Assembly (NCBI GenBank): GCA_029667085.1
Contig: JARUHJ010000001.1
Location: 1,116,001-1,180,000 of the forward strand
Origin: Deltaproteobacteria bacterium IMCC39524
GTDB lineage: Bacteria > Desulfobacterota > Desulfuromonadia > Desulfuromonadales > BM103
DNA length: 64,000 nucleotides
Reading direction: 5' to 3'
Below are positions 56,017 to 64,000 of this stretch, in pieces. Under the pieces are notes generated by a model that saw only the letters and a program-made list of their open reading frames with translations, was not told the DNA's origin and searched no databases. The translations under genes were made by a program, and so were the position numbers. Each line of letters opens with the position of its first letter. The first letter of the stretch is position 1.

Positions 56017-56048
56017 AAGCGGGAACAGAAAAAATTCTGTTCCCGCTT
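56017..56048 (-). terminator. Terminator after leuD
   Basis: Perfect 14-bp stem, arm AAGCGGGAACAGAA, with an AAAA loop; minus-strand copy runs into TTTTGTGTTTTG. It lies 60 bases past the leuD stop and upstream of nhaA. Confidence 0.88.
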
Positions 56049-56107
56049 GCAAAGAAGAAGCAACGACTCCACAGCTTAATCCTGCTAACGGGTATGTCGT
56101 CTAAACC

Positions 56108-56644
56108 TCAGTAACGCGCGTCAGCGTATTCAACCCAGCCGCCGGCCTGAACCAGAGCCTTGTCAAAAAGACTGATTTCAAACGCAAACGACTTTTCCTG
56201 GCCATTGCCTTTGGCAACCACCTTCTGCTCCTGAAGTTGCACCTGAATATCAACCGCACCCTTTGCATCTTTCTCAAGAGCCATCAGTGCGTCGATGTCT
56301 GCCTTCGGCAGTTCGATTGCCAGCATACCGCAATTGAACATGTTCTGGCGAAAGATCCTTGCATAGCTCTCGGCAATCACCGTGTGGATGTCATTGACCT
56401 CAAACACCCAGGGCGCATGCTCACGGGATGAGCCACAGCCGAAGTTCTCACGGGTTACGACCACGCGGGCATTTTTCAAGACCTCGCCATTGGCATCAAA
56501 CCCTTCCAGCTTAAGGTCCTCCAGGCAATAAGGCTTAAGAGCCTCCTTGGTAACCTCAGTCAGGTACTTGGCCGGGATAATTTCATCTGTATTAATATCA
56601 GAACGGTCGAGGACGATCGTCGGACCGCCAAATGTTTTCTTCAT
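56108..56644 (-). CDS. leuD: 3-isopropylmalate dehydratase small subunit
   Basis: Swivel subunit of isopropylmalate isomerase in leucine synthesis. The 178-residue product has RSDINTDEIIPAKYLTEV, the active-site loop NFGCGSSREHAPW and the family stretch NMFNCGMLAIEL. It is of the shorter, archaeal/HacB-like type paired with a 426-residue LeuC. The start ATG at 56644 is 106 bases after the leuC stop, and a terminator follows. Confidence 0.95.
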   Translation of the reverse strand: MKKTFGGPTIVLDRSDINTDEIIPAKYLTEVTKEALKPYCLEDLKLEGFDANGEVLKNARVVVTRENFGCGSSREHAPWVFEVNDIHTVIAESYARIFRQNMFNCGMLAIELPKADIDALMALEKDAKGAVDIQVQLQEQKVVAKGNGQEKSFAFEISLFDKALVQAGGWVEYADARY

Positions 56645-56750
56645 CTTAAGACTCCCTTATCGAGAACAATCTCCCTGTCACTTGCAACAGGCTTAATCAC
56701 GATGAAGCAGAAGATTATTTCAACTTCGTGTTCACCGTGGTGAATAGCGC

Positions 56751-58031
56751 TTAAAGCGAACGTGCATCCGTTATCACGCCGGTTATTGCCGTCGCTGCGG
56801 CCGTTGCCGGGCTCATGAGGTGAACGGTTCCGCCCTTGCCCATACGGCCATTGAAGTTGCGGTTGCTGGTCGAAGCGCAGGCTTCGCCTTCAGCCAGAAC
56901 ACCATTACTCATACCGAGGCAGGCACCACAAGTCGGGTTAGTCACACAGAAACCGGCATCCATGAAGATCTGGATAAGCCCTTCAGACAGTGCTTCCTGG
57001 AAGATTTTCGGTGTCGCTGGAGACACGATGCCACGAAGAGAATCTGCGATTTTACGTCCCTTCAAAACCTCCGCGGCCTGACGCAAATCTTCAATACGAC
57101 CATTGGTGCAGGTGCCGATGTAAACCTGGTCAATTTTAGTCTCTGACATTTCACTGGCCGGCTTAACACAATCGGGTTTGTAACCGAAGGTTACGTGAGG
57201 AACCAGACTGGTCACATCGTATTCAAGGATCTTGTCATAATCTGCGTCAGCGTCGGCACACCACTGGCTGTACTCTTCGAGAGCAGCATCCTTGCTGGCG
57301 AATTCACCTTCGATAAAAGGCCACAGGTAATCAACCGTAACCATATCTGGCTGACAGATCCCACAGGTTCCGCCGGCTTCAATGGCCATATTGCAAAGCG
57401 TCATGCGGGCATCCATACTCATCGCTTCTACTACCGGTCCGTGGAACTCGAGGACCCGGTCAGTCGCTCCATTGACACCCAGCTCGCCGATTACAAAGAG
57501 GATCACATCCTTGGCATAAACTCCTGGCTGAAGATTACCGGTCAGATTGATACGGATTGTCTTCGGCTCACGGAAAGCACAAACACCTTTGAGGATGCCG
57601 ACTTCAAGGTCAGTCGTACCGACACCGGCAGCAAAAGCGCCAAAAGCACCGTGAGTGCAGGTGTGGGAATCACCCATAATGGCCGTGAAGCCCGGGCGGA
57701 TATAACCTTTTTCAGGAAAGAGCGCGTGACATACTCCATTGCGTCCGACGTCAAAGAAATCCTTGATGTCATGACGACGGGCCCAATCGCGCAGGATCTT
57801 GGCCTGTAGAGCCGTCTTGCTGTCCTTGGCAGGTGTCACGTGATCAATGACGGCCTTGATCTTGGTGTTGTCGTACACGCGGTCCTTGCCCCGCCATTCC
57901 AGATCGGCAATGGCAACTGGGGTTGTGATCTCGTGACAAAGCACGCGATCCAAGTCAAGCACCTTGGTCCCGGGAAAAGGCTCATCACGAAGATGAGCAG
58001 CAAAAATCTTTTCAGCTGTAGTCTGACCCAT
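56751..58031 (-). CDS. leuC: 3-isopropylmalate dehydratase large subunit
   Basis: Aconitase-fold subunit binding a 4Fe-4S cluster; with LeuD it converts 2-isopropylmalate to 3-isopropylmalate. The 426-residue product shows GDSHTCTHGAFGAFAAGVG, YIGTCTNGRIEDLRQAA and NPTCGACLGMSNG, which contain the cluster cysteines. The length marks the short archaeal/deltaproteobacterial type rather than the 460-residue enterobacterial one. A strong hairpin lies between leuA and this gene. Confidence 0.95.
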   Translation of the reverse strand: MGQTTAEKIFAAHLRDEPFPGTKVLDLDRVLCHEITTPVAIADLEWRGKDRVYDNTKIKAVIDHVTPAKDSKTALQAKILRDWARRHDIKDFFDVGRNGVCHALFPEKGYIRPGFTAIMGDSHTCTHGAFGAFAAGVGTTDLEVGILKGVCAFREPKTIRINLTGNLQPGVYAKDVILFVIGELGVNGATDRVLEFHGPVVEAMSMDARMTLCNMAIEAGGTCGICQPDMVTVDYLWPFIEGEFASKDAALEEYSQWCADADADYDKILEYDVTSLVPHVTFGYKPDCVKPASEMSETKIDQVYIGTCTNGRIEDLRQAAEVLKGRKIADSLRGIVSPATPKIFQEALSEGLIQIFMDAGFCVTNPTCGACLGMSNGVLAEGEACASTSNRNFNGRMGKGGTVHLMSPATAAATAITGVITDARSL

Positions 58032-58129
58032 AATAACTCCTCAAAAAAATCATTAACCGGAGAGTGAAACAAGCCAATGAGTCCTCTGGTTGGGAAGGCT
58101 CACGACACACTCTTTGCACAATTATGAAA

Positions 58130-58159
58130 ATTCGCCGGCAGGAAAAACTGCCGGCGAAT
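58130..58159 (-). terminator. Hairpin between leuA and leuC
   Basis: Perfect 12-bp stem ATTCGCCGGCAG with its complement around a 6-base loop, starting 10 bases after the leuA stop; on the minus strand followed by TTTTCATAATTG. It may end part of the transcription after leuA or protect its 3' end. Confidence 0.7.
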
Positions 58160-58169
58160 CTGAAACGAT

Positions 58170-59708
58170 TTAAATTTCCACCTTGGTGCGCTGGGCAACA
58201 TCCAAAGCTTTATTAAGAGCGTTGATGTATGCCTTGGCACTGGCAACAATGATATCTGAATGCGAGCCCTGTCCCAAGACCTCGTGGCCTTCATGCTCAA
58301 GTCTCACGGTGCACTCGCCCAGGGCATCGGTACCACCCGTTATTGAACCGACGGAATAATTCACCAGGTAAGGCTTCATACCAGTCAATTTTTTAATCGC
58401 TTTAAATGTCGCATCGACCGGGCCATCGCCCATAACGGCCACTCTCTTCAGCTTGCCTTTAACCTCGAGCTCCACAGTCGCAGTTGGCGCTGCAAAAGAA
58501 CCGGAAGAGACATTCATCTGCACAAGCTTGACAATCTCCGGAACCCGAATAATTTCATCGGCGACGATGGCATCAAGATCTTCATCAAAGATTTCTTTCT
58601 TCTTGTCCGCCAAAGCTTTGAAGCGAACGAAGGCTTTCTCGACATCTTCCTTGGGCAAATCATAACCAAGTTCGTTCAGGCGAGCGACAAAAGCGTGACG
58701 GCCTGAATGCTTGCCAAGGACAAGCTTGTTGGCATTGAGCCCGATCGACTCAGGTGTCATGATCTCGTAGGTTTCCTTGTCCATCAAAACACCATGCTGA
58801 TGAATACCGGCTTCGTGAGCAAAAGCATTGGCGCCGACGATGGCTTTGTTGGGCTGCACGGCTATGCCGGTGACCGTTGAGAGCAAACGGCTGGCCGCAT
58901 AGATATGCTCCGTGTTGATATTGTTCTCATACGGCATAATGTCTCTGCGGGTCCGTAAGGCCATGACAACTTCTTCAAGAGAACAGTTGCCGGCACGTTC
59001 GCCAATCCCGTTGATGGTACACTCCACCTGGCCGGCACCCGCCTGGATCGCGGCCAGAGAATTGGCAACCGCCAAACCGAGATCGTTATGGCAATGGACG
59101 GAGATGACAGCCTTGTCAATATTTGGCACATTGTCTTTCAAGTACTTGATGATATTGAAATACTCAAAGGGAATCGAATAACCGACGGTGTCAGGGATAT
59201 TAACCGTGGTCGCCCCCGCATCGATGACAGCTTCAACCATCTCGGCCAAAAATGGCAAACGGGTCCGTACCGCGTCCTCGCACGAGAACTCGACGTTGGG
59301 GGTATAAGATACCGCGTGCTTAACTGCTTTCACTGCCGTCTCGAGAACCTTGGCAGGCGCCATTTGCAGCTTGCGCTCCATGTGAATATCTGAAGTCGCG
59401 ATAAAGGTGTGAATACGACCGCGATCGCCGGCATACTTCAAAGCATCCCAGGCACGGTCGATATCCTTGATACTGGCGCGGCATAGCCCCGCAATTTCTG
59501 GGCCCTTGATCGTCTGGGCGATCTTTTTAACGGCCTCGAAATCACCATCGGAAGCGATCGGAAAACCCGCTTCGATGACATCGACGTTGAGCTTCTCAAG
59601 CTGGCTGGCAATGCGCAACTTTTCTTCGATGTTCATACTTGCGCCAGGTGATTGCTCTCCATCACGCAAGGTCGTATCAAAAATCTTAATCGTCTGGTTC
59701 TTACTCAT
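58170..59708 (-). CDS. leuA: 2-isopropylmalate synthase
   Basis: First committed enzyme of leucine synthesis: acetyl-CoA plus 2-ketoisovalerate. The 512-residue product has the TIM-barrel N-terminus [19 protein letters not shown], metal-site HxH in [18 protein letters not shown], the G-rich [15 protein letters not shown], and a C-terminal LeuA regulatory domain (about 380-510) for leucine feedback. GAGGAG lies 6 bases before the ATG. The upstream T-box leader and the feedback domain give two layers of leucine control. Confidence 0.97.
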   Translation of the reverse strand: MSKNQTIKIFDTTLRDGEQSPGASMNIEEKLRIASQLEKLNVDVIEAGFPIASDGDFEAVKKIAQTIKGPEIAGLCRASIKDIDRAWDALKYAGDRGRIHTFIATSDIHMERKLQMAPAKVLETAVKAVKHAVSYTPNVEFSCEDAVRTRLPFLAEMVEAVIDAGATTVNIPDTVGYSIPFEYFNIIKYLKDNVPNIDKAVISVHCHNDLGLAVANSLAAIQAGAGQVECTINGIGERAGNCSLEEVVMALRTRRDIMPYENNINTEHIYAASRLLSTVTGIAVQPNKAIVGANAFAHEAGIHQHGVLMDKETYEIMTPESIGLNANKLVLGKHSGRHAFVARLNELGYDLPKEDVEKAFVRFKALADKKKEIFDEDLDAIVADEIIRVPEIVKLVQMNVSSGSFAAPTATVELEVKGKLKRVAVMGDGPVDATFKAIKKLTGMKPYLVNYSVGSITGGTDALGECTVRLEHEGHEVLGQGSHSDIIVASAKAYINALNKALDVAQRTKVEI

Positions 59709-59894
59709 AACTGACTCCTCTAAATGTTCGTCTAATCGCTCACAGGGGCGGGTTCTATCAATCCACCAGCAATGATCTTTAAAACTATAACGACCAGGTC
59801 AAGCTCACCCAGATCGGATTCCACAGAACCACCCCCTCTCAAGGAATTTAACGTTGCCCTGCACCCTATTAACGTAAAGGCGACAGGTTTGAGG

Positions 59895-60160
59895 CAAAAA
59901 ATGAAAAAGCTCCCGCCCCGGTCAGGGGCGAAAGCTAAGCTTCGCGGTACCACCCTGTTTGGTCTCGTCGCAACGAAACCCTTCATTAGCCATTTACGCA
60001 GGCTCACGACGGAAATTACTCAAGCTTCTTATTGTGAAGCCCTTTGACGTCCGCAGCTCCGAGGTCAGTTCAAGTCGTTATCTGTACCGGTTCGCAGCAC
60101 CACCGGCTCTCTGTAACAGCATCAGACCCTACTCGTCCTCTTCAATGCATTTGTTAAACG
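59895..60160 (-). promoter_or_regulatory. T-box riboswitch (tRNA-Leu responsive) upstream of leuA
   Basis: Read on the minus strand, the leader has the AGTA motif (60133-60130), the stem I apical pattern AGAGAGCCGGTGGTGCTGCG, a candidate specifier CTC (60063-60061) in GACCTCGGAG, and the T-box AGGGTGGTACCGCG (59956-59943), whose TGGT would pair with an ACCA tRNA end. An intrinsic terminator follows: AGCTTTCGCCCC with GGGGCGGGAGCT (59936-59908), then TTTTT. A leucine codon specifier and an A discriminator fit tRNA-Leu. Uncharged tRNA-Leu should favour the antiterminator and switch leuA on. A leader of about 190 bases follows before leuA. Structure was read by eye, not folded. Confidence 0.93.
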
Positions 60161-60167
60161 TTGTGTC

Positions 60168-60196
60168 AATAAATCAAAAAGCGAACATCTTGTCAA
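60168..60196 (-). promoter_or_regulatory. Promoter for the leuA T-box leader
   Basis: Minus strand TTGACA (60196-60191), 17 bases, TTTATT (60173-60168). The start of transcription near 60160 would just precede T-box stem I. A second TTGACA begins at 60169, overlapping the -10, and is a weaker option. Confidence 0.6.
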
Positions 60197-60217
60197 GAAA
60201 TCAGATGATTTTTATCT

Positions 60218-61018
60218 TTAAGTATCCCCAGGGCTCTGCTCGTCTTGCTCGGTGTCAGGCTTGACTGTCTGCTCTTTCGGTTTGCGCCGGAAATATTTCA
60301 GGAGACTGTTTGCAGGACCCGAGGCCATATACACAGAAGAGATACCAAAAAGCATGATTTCTGGTTGTGCTACGATCACAATAATGAAAATAATCGCCAG
60401 AACCAGGAAACTGAAAGGCTGACGCTTAAACAACTCCGGGTCTTTGAACGAGTTATAGCTGTGGTTACTCACCATCAGGTAGGCCAACACATAGATCAGC
60501 AGGACAATGGAGGCCTTCTTGATCGTACCCGAACCGCCGAGATGATAGAAAAGCAGAACGCAGGAGGCAACCATACCGGCAGCCGCAGGGATAGGCAGGC
60601 CCACAAAACGCCGCGATTCAACGGTGTTGGCCTGCACATTGAAACGGGCCAGGCGCAAGGCGCCACAGACAACATAGAGAAAGGCCGCAAGCCAACCGAA
60701 CTTACCAAAAGACTGCAGAGCCCAGGAGTACATGAGCAGACCGGGGGCAACACCAAAGGAGACCAGATCCACAAGGGAATCGTATTCAACCCCGAAACGA
60801 CTGGTGGTTCCGGTTAAACGCGCGACTTTGCCGTCAAGAGCGTCAAAAACAGCTGAAATCAGGATAAGCCAGGCGGCCAGGTCATAGTGGCCGTTCATAG
60901 TCGAGACAATGCCGTAGAAGCCCGCAAAGAGGCCACCGGTTGTCACCAGGTTAGGCAGAAGGTAAACGCCGCGTTTCAGACTTTCCCGGCGATCATAGGA
61001 ACCGCCCACCCGACTCAT
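60218..61018 (-). CDS. pssA: CDP-diacylglycerol--serine O-phosphatidyltransferase
   Basis: Makes phosphatidylserine from CDP-diacylglycerol and serine in the inner membrane. The 266-residue product has about seven membrane segments and the CDP-alcohol phosphotransferase motif as DGKVARLTGTTSRFGVEYD with SLVD following (D-G-x2-A-R-x8-G-x3-D-x3-D). It is of the Bacillus/type II membrane class. Its start overlaps the psd stop by 4 bases, so PS synthase and decarboxylase are coupled. The leuA promoter and T-box lie just after its stop. Confidence 0.95.
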   Translation of the reverse strand: MSRVGGSYDRRESLKRGVYLLPNLVTTGGLFAGFYGIVSTMNGHYDLAAWLILISAVFDALDGKVARLTGTTSRFGVEYDSLVDLVSFGVAPGLLMYSWALQSFGKFGWLAAFLYVVCGALRLARFNVQANTVESRRFVGLPIPAAAGMVASCVLLFYHLGGSGTIKKASIVLLIYVLAYLMVSNHSYNSFKDPELFKRQPFSFLVLAIIFIIVIVAQPEIMLFGISSVYMASGPANSLLKYFRRKPKEQTVKPDTEQDEQSPGDT

Positions 61019-61704
61019 TTCAAGTGTCCCAACACACTTTCTCCGGCAACGGTTATGTCGCCCAGTTTTGCAGAGACCTCAACACCTTCGGGGAAATACA
61101 GGTCAACCCTGGAACCGAAACGGATCAAGCCGTAGCGACGGCCACGTTCCAAAGAGTCGCCATTCTCAGGGTAAGAAACAATCCGTCGCGCAATCAACCC
61201 GGCAATCTGCACGCAAAGGACTTTCAGGCCGGAGTCTGTTTCGAGAAGCAGGCCCGATTGTTCGTTCTCAAGGCTGGCCTTGTCCAGAGAGGCGTTGAAA
61301 AAACGGCCCTGGTTGTAAAACTGGTCGATCACCTTGCAGTTGATCGGCACACGATTGACATGAACATTGAACACGTTCATGAAAATGCTGACCTTGGTCA
61401 CCTCTTCACCGCCAAAATATCGGTTTTCAGGGACTTTGCCGACGAAAATAATCTTACCATCCGCCGGCGCAACGAAAACATTGTCTTCCTCATTGGAAAA
61501 ACGCTCAGGATTACGAAAAAAGTAGAGGGAAAAGAGTGTCAGGCCGAGACCGATGGTGGCCAGACAGTTCCAATCGACGGCTGCGAAAAAGAGTGAGAAG
61601 AAGGCAAATAAAGCAATAAATGGATAACCTTCCAAAGCGATTGGCTGATGTTGGTTTTTCATAGGTATTTGCCTGTCTGAAAGGATACGGCGGGAGTATG
61701 TCAC
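61015..61704 (-). CDS. psd: Phosphatidylserine decarboxylase proenzyme (short form)
   Basis: Turns phosphatidylserine into phosphatidylethanolamine. The 229-residue protein is of the short archaeal-like type. It has two hydrophobic segments near the N-terminus (about 28-62), VAPADGKIIFVG, MNVFNVHVNRVPINC and the C-terminal self-cleavage site GLIRFGSRVDLYFPEG, where the Ser of GS becomes the pyruvoyl group. It starts 21 bases after the ilvC stop. Short enzymes of this kind make PE in many deltaproteobacteria. Confidence 0.94.
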   Translation of the reverse strand: MTYSRRILSDRQIPMKNQHQPIALEGYPFIALFAFFSLFFAAVDWNCLATIGLGLTLFSLYFFRNPERFSNEEDNVFVAPADGKIIFVGKVPENRYFGGEEVTKVSIFMNVFNVHVNRVPINCKVIDQFYNQGRFFNASLDKASLENEQSGLLLETDSGLKVLCVQIAGLIARRIVSYPENGDSLERGRRYGLIRFGSRVDLYFPEGVEVSAKLGDITVAGESVLGHLK

Positions 61705-61725
61705 TCCCGCCGCCAGTTAATGGAT

Positions 61726-62805
<1,080 letters not shown>

Positions 62806-62897
62806 TTAAAAAATCGAGTATATAACACAACAGAGCGGGCCATACCAGTGATTTATCCTGATAAGGCCCGCCATAGTTCCGTCACTTTCTGTAACGA

Positions 62898-63392
62898 TCA
62901 GTTCCCTTTCCAGCCTTTCGGACCTCGACCGAGGACGACCGGACCAGAGCGAACCAGCTCCTTGATCCCCATGGGTCGCAGAAGATCGATAATTGCATTC
63001 ACCTTGACAGGTGAACCGGTCACTTCAACGGTATAGCACTTGGGGGTCACGTCAACGACCTTGCCGCGGAAGATATCGCAGATTCGCAAGATCTCTGCGC
63101 GCGTGGAATCTTCAGCGTTGACCTTGATCAGAGCCATCTCTCGCTCGATGAAATCTTCATTTGTAAAATCAATGACCTTGATCGTGTCGATCAGTTTATT
63201 GAGCTGTTTATTAACCTGCTCAATAATCCGATCATCACCACTGGTGACGATGGTCATTCGCGAAAGCGTCGGATCAAGGGTGGGAGCAACCGAAAGGCTT
63301 TCAATATTGAACCCCCGGCCGGAGAAGAGGCCGGCGATACGTGTCAACACGCCGAATTCATTCTCCACCAGTACGGATATGGTATGTCTCAT
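62898..63392 (-). CDS. ilvN: Acetolactate synthase small regulatory subunit
   Basis: Regulatory subunit that gives valine feedback to the acetolactate synthase. The 164-residue product has an N-terminal ACT domain (2-77; HTISVLVENEFGVLTRIAGL then FNIESLSV) and the ALS small-subunit C-terminal domain (about 83-160). It starts 40 bases after the ilvB stop. The length matches the ilvH/ilvN group. Confidence 0.96.
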   Translation of the reverse strand: MRHTISVLVENEFGVLTRIAGLFSGRGFNIESLSVAPTLDPTLSRMTIVTSGDDRIIEQVNKQLNKLIDTIKVIDFTNEDFIEREMALIKVNAEDSTRAEILRICDIFRGKVVDVTPKCYTVEVTGSPVKVNAIIDLLRPMGIKELVRSGPVVLGRGPKGWKGN

Positions 63393-63432
63393 AACTTTTG
63401 TCCTCTCCTAAACTATTGGCGACACGTCCTCA

Positions 63433-64000
63433 TTAGGACGCCAGAACCATTTCATTGAGTGCCGCACCAGCAGGAACCATCGGCATAACGTTTTCTTCAC
63501 GAGAGATCTTGAACTCCATGATCACCGGCCCTGGAGTGGCAAAGGCCTTCTTGATCACCTCTTCAACCTCTTCCGGCTTGGTTGCCTTGAGTCCAGTTGC
63601 ACCGTAAGCTTCTGCGAGCTTGGTGAAATCGATCGGCAGCTCCATACAGGTCTGGCTGTAGCGCTTGTCAAAAAAGAGCTGCTGCCATTGGCGGACCATA
63701 CCGAGGAAGTTGTTGTTGAGAATCACAATTTTTACAGGCAGCCGATACTGAACCAGGGTGGCCAACTCCTGGGAGTTCATCTGGAAGGAGCCGTCACCGG
63801 AGACATCAATGACCTGTCGTTCGGGGAAAGCGGCCTGAGCTCCGAGCGCAGCGGGCAGGCCGTAACCCATGGTGCCGAGACCTCCCGAGGAAAGAAAAGT
63901 GCGGGGCTGGGTAAAGTCAAAGAACTGGGCGGTCCACATCTGGTGCTGACCGACCTCCGTCGTGACAATGGCATCGTCGTTGGAGAGTTCGCGCAACTTC
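63433..64000 (-). CDS. ilvB: Acetolactate synthase large subunit (N-terminus outside window)
   Basis: Thiamine-diphosphate enzyme for the first common step of branched-chain amino acid synthesis. About 189 C-terminal codons are present and the frame runs on past base 64000. The ThDP motif is seen from [15 protein letters not shown] to ILNNNF with the normal spacing, preceded by [19 protein letters not shown]. The frame is open upstream, so a TTG start at 63996 would be false; a full enzyme is about 560 residues. Confidence 0.96.
   Translation of the reverse strand, partial: KLRELSNDDAIVTTEVGQHQMWTAQFFDFTQPRTFLSSGGLGTMGYGLPAALGAQAAFPERQVIDVSGDGSFQMNSQELATLVQYRLPVKIVILNNNFLGMVRQWQQLFFDKRYSQTCMELPIDFTKLAEAYGATGLKATKPEEVEEVIKKAFATPGPVIMEFKISREENVMPMVPAGAALNEMVLAS

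Noticed and set aside
59732-60007. Minus-strand 91-codon frame in front of leuA
   Set aside because: It lies over the T-box antiterminator and terminator; the RNA element explains the conservation of these bases. A leader peptide is not needed for T-box control.
62835-62871. GCGGGCC/GGCCCGC hairpin between ilvN and ilvC as a terminator or attenuator
   Set aside because: Only 7 bp, a 23-base loop and no T-run after it; no alternative pairing or leader peptide was seen.

Overview
The window reads as about 64 kb of core chromosome from a Gram-negative anaerobic deltaproteobacterium, most like the Desulfuromonadales (Geobacter/Desulfuromonas/Pelobacter relatives). Reasons: a complete lipid A / BAM / Lol outer-membrane gene run in the order known from that group, a T-box leader in front of leuA (rare in Proteobacteria but known from Geobacter relatives), many NtrC-type and REC-domain regulators, a zinc-ribbon/REC protein and a minor-pilin/PilY1 cluster. 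This assignment rests on gene content and order and was not tested by a database search. No rRNA, tRNA, CRISPR array, integrase or transposase was seen.

Layout. 1-8.5 kb (minus strand): lpxB (cut by the window edge), lpxA, fabZ, lpxD, skp, bamA, lolD, lolC/E, an envelope-assembly run. 8.6-11.4 kb: lysS and prfB, the latter with an intact programmed +1 frameshift. 11.7-18.5 kb: lnt, corC/ybeX, a DgkA-PAP2 fusion, ybeY, a 7TM-HD c-di-AMP phosphodiesterase (pgpH) and phoH, an expanded form of the enteric ybeZ-ybeY-ybeX-lnt operon. 19.5-22.7 kb: eno (plus strand), a small membrane protein and a lipoprotein. 22.8-31.5 kb: pilV-pilW-pilX-pilY1; the PilY1 is a giant of about 2260 residues carrying a long thrombospondin-type-3 calcium-binding array. 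31.8-34.7 kb: a sigma-54 response regulator and its histidine kinase; a good -24/-12 promoter and an upstream palindrome precede pilV, so this pair probably drives the pilin operon. 34.8-45.8 kb: a NimA-like flavoprotein, a FetAB-like transporter with a family 4 uracil-DNA glycosylase, a secreted zinc phospholipase C-like protein, coaBC, an MBL hydrolase, an OB/HD exoribonuclease-like protein, a COG2509 flavoprotein, a REC-histidine kinase, a universal stress protein and a stand-alone REC protein. 45.9-55.9 kb: purine nucleoside phosphorylase, zinc-ribbon/REC, RodZ-like, TPR lipoprotein, an unknown protein, a PfkB kinase, mtnP, rlmN, ndk, waaC and nhaA. 56.1-64 kb: leuD, leuC, leuA with its T-box, pssA, psd, ilvC, ilvN and ilvB (cut by the window edge).

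How the parts work together: most operons build or maintain the envelope (lipid A, OMP and lipoprotein export, phospholipids, LPS core heptose, undecaprenol/diacylglycerol recycling). Phospholipid genes pssA and psd lie inside the branched-chain amino acid gene string, and leuA transcription appears gated by uncharged tRNA-Leu.

The most striking non-coding signal is a set of intergenic elements built from inverted arms, each arm itself made of 7-, 8- or 9-bp degenerate tandem repeats. They occupy about a dozen gaps, some nested in one another. One subtype (about 110 bp, arms A and B with a conserved spacer) occurs three times in both orientations and looks like a small mobile or REP-like element.
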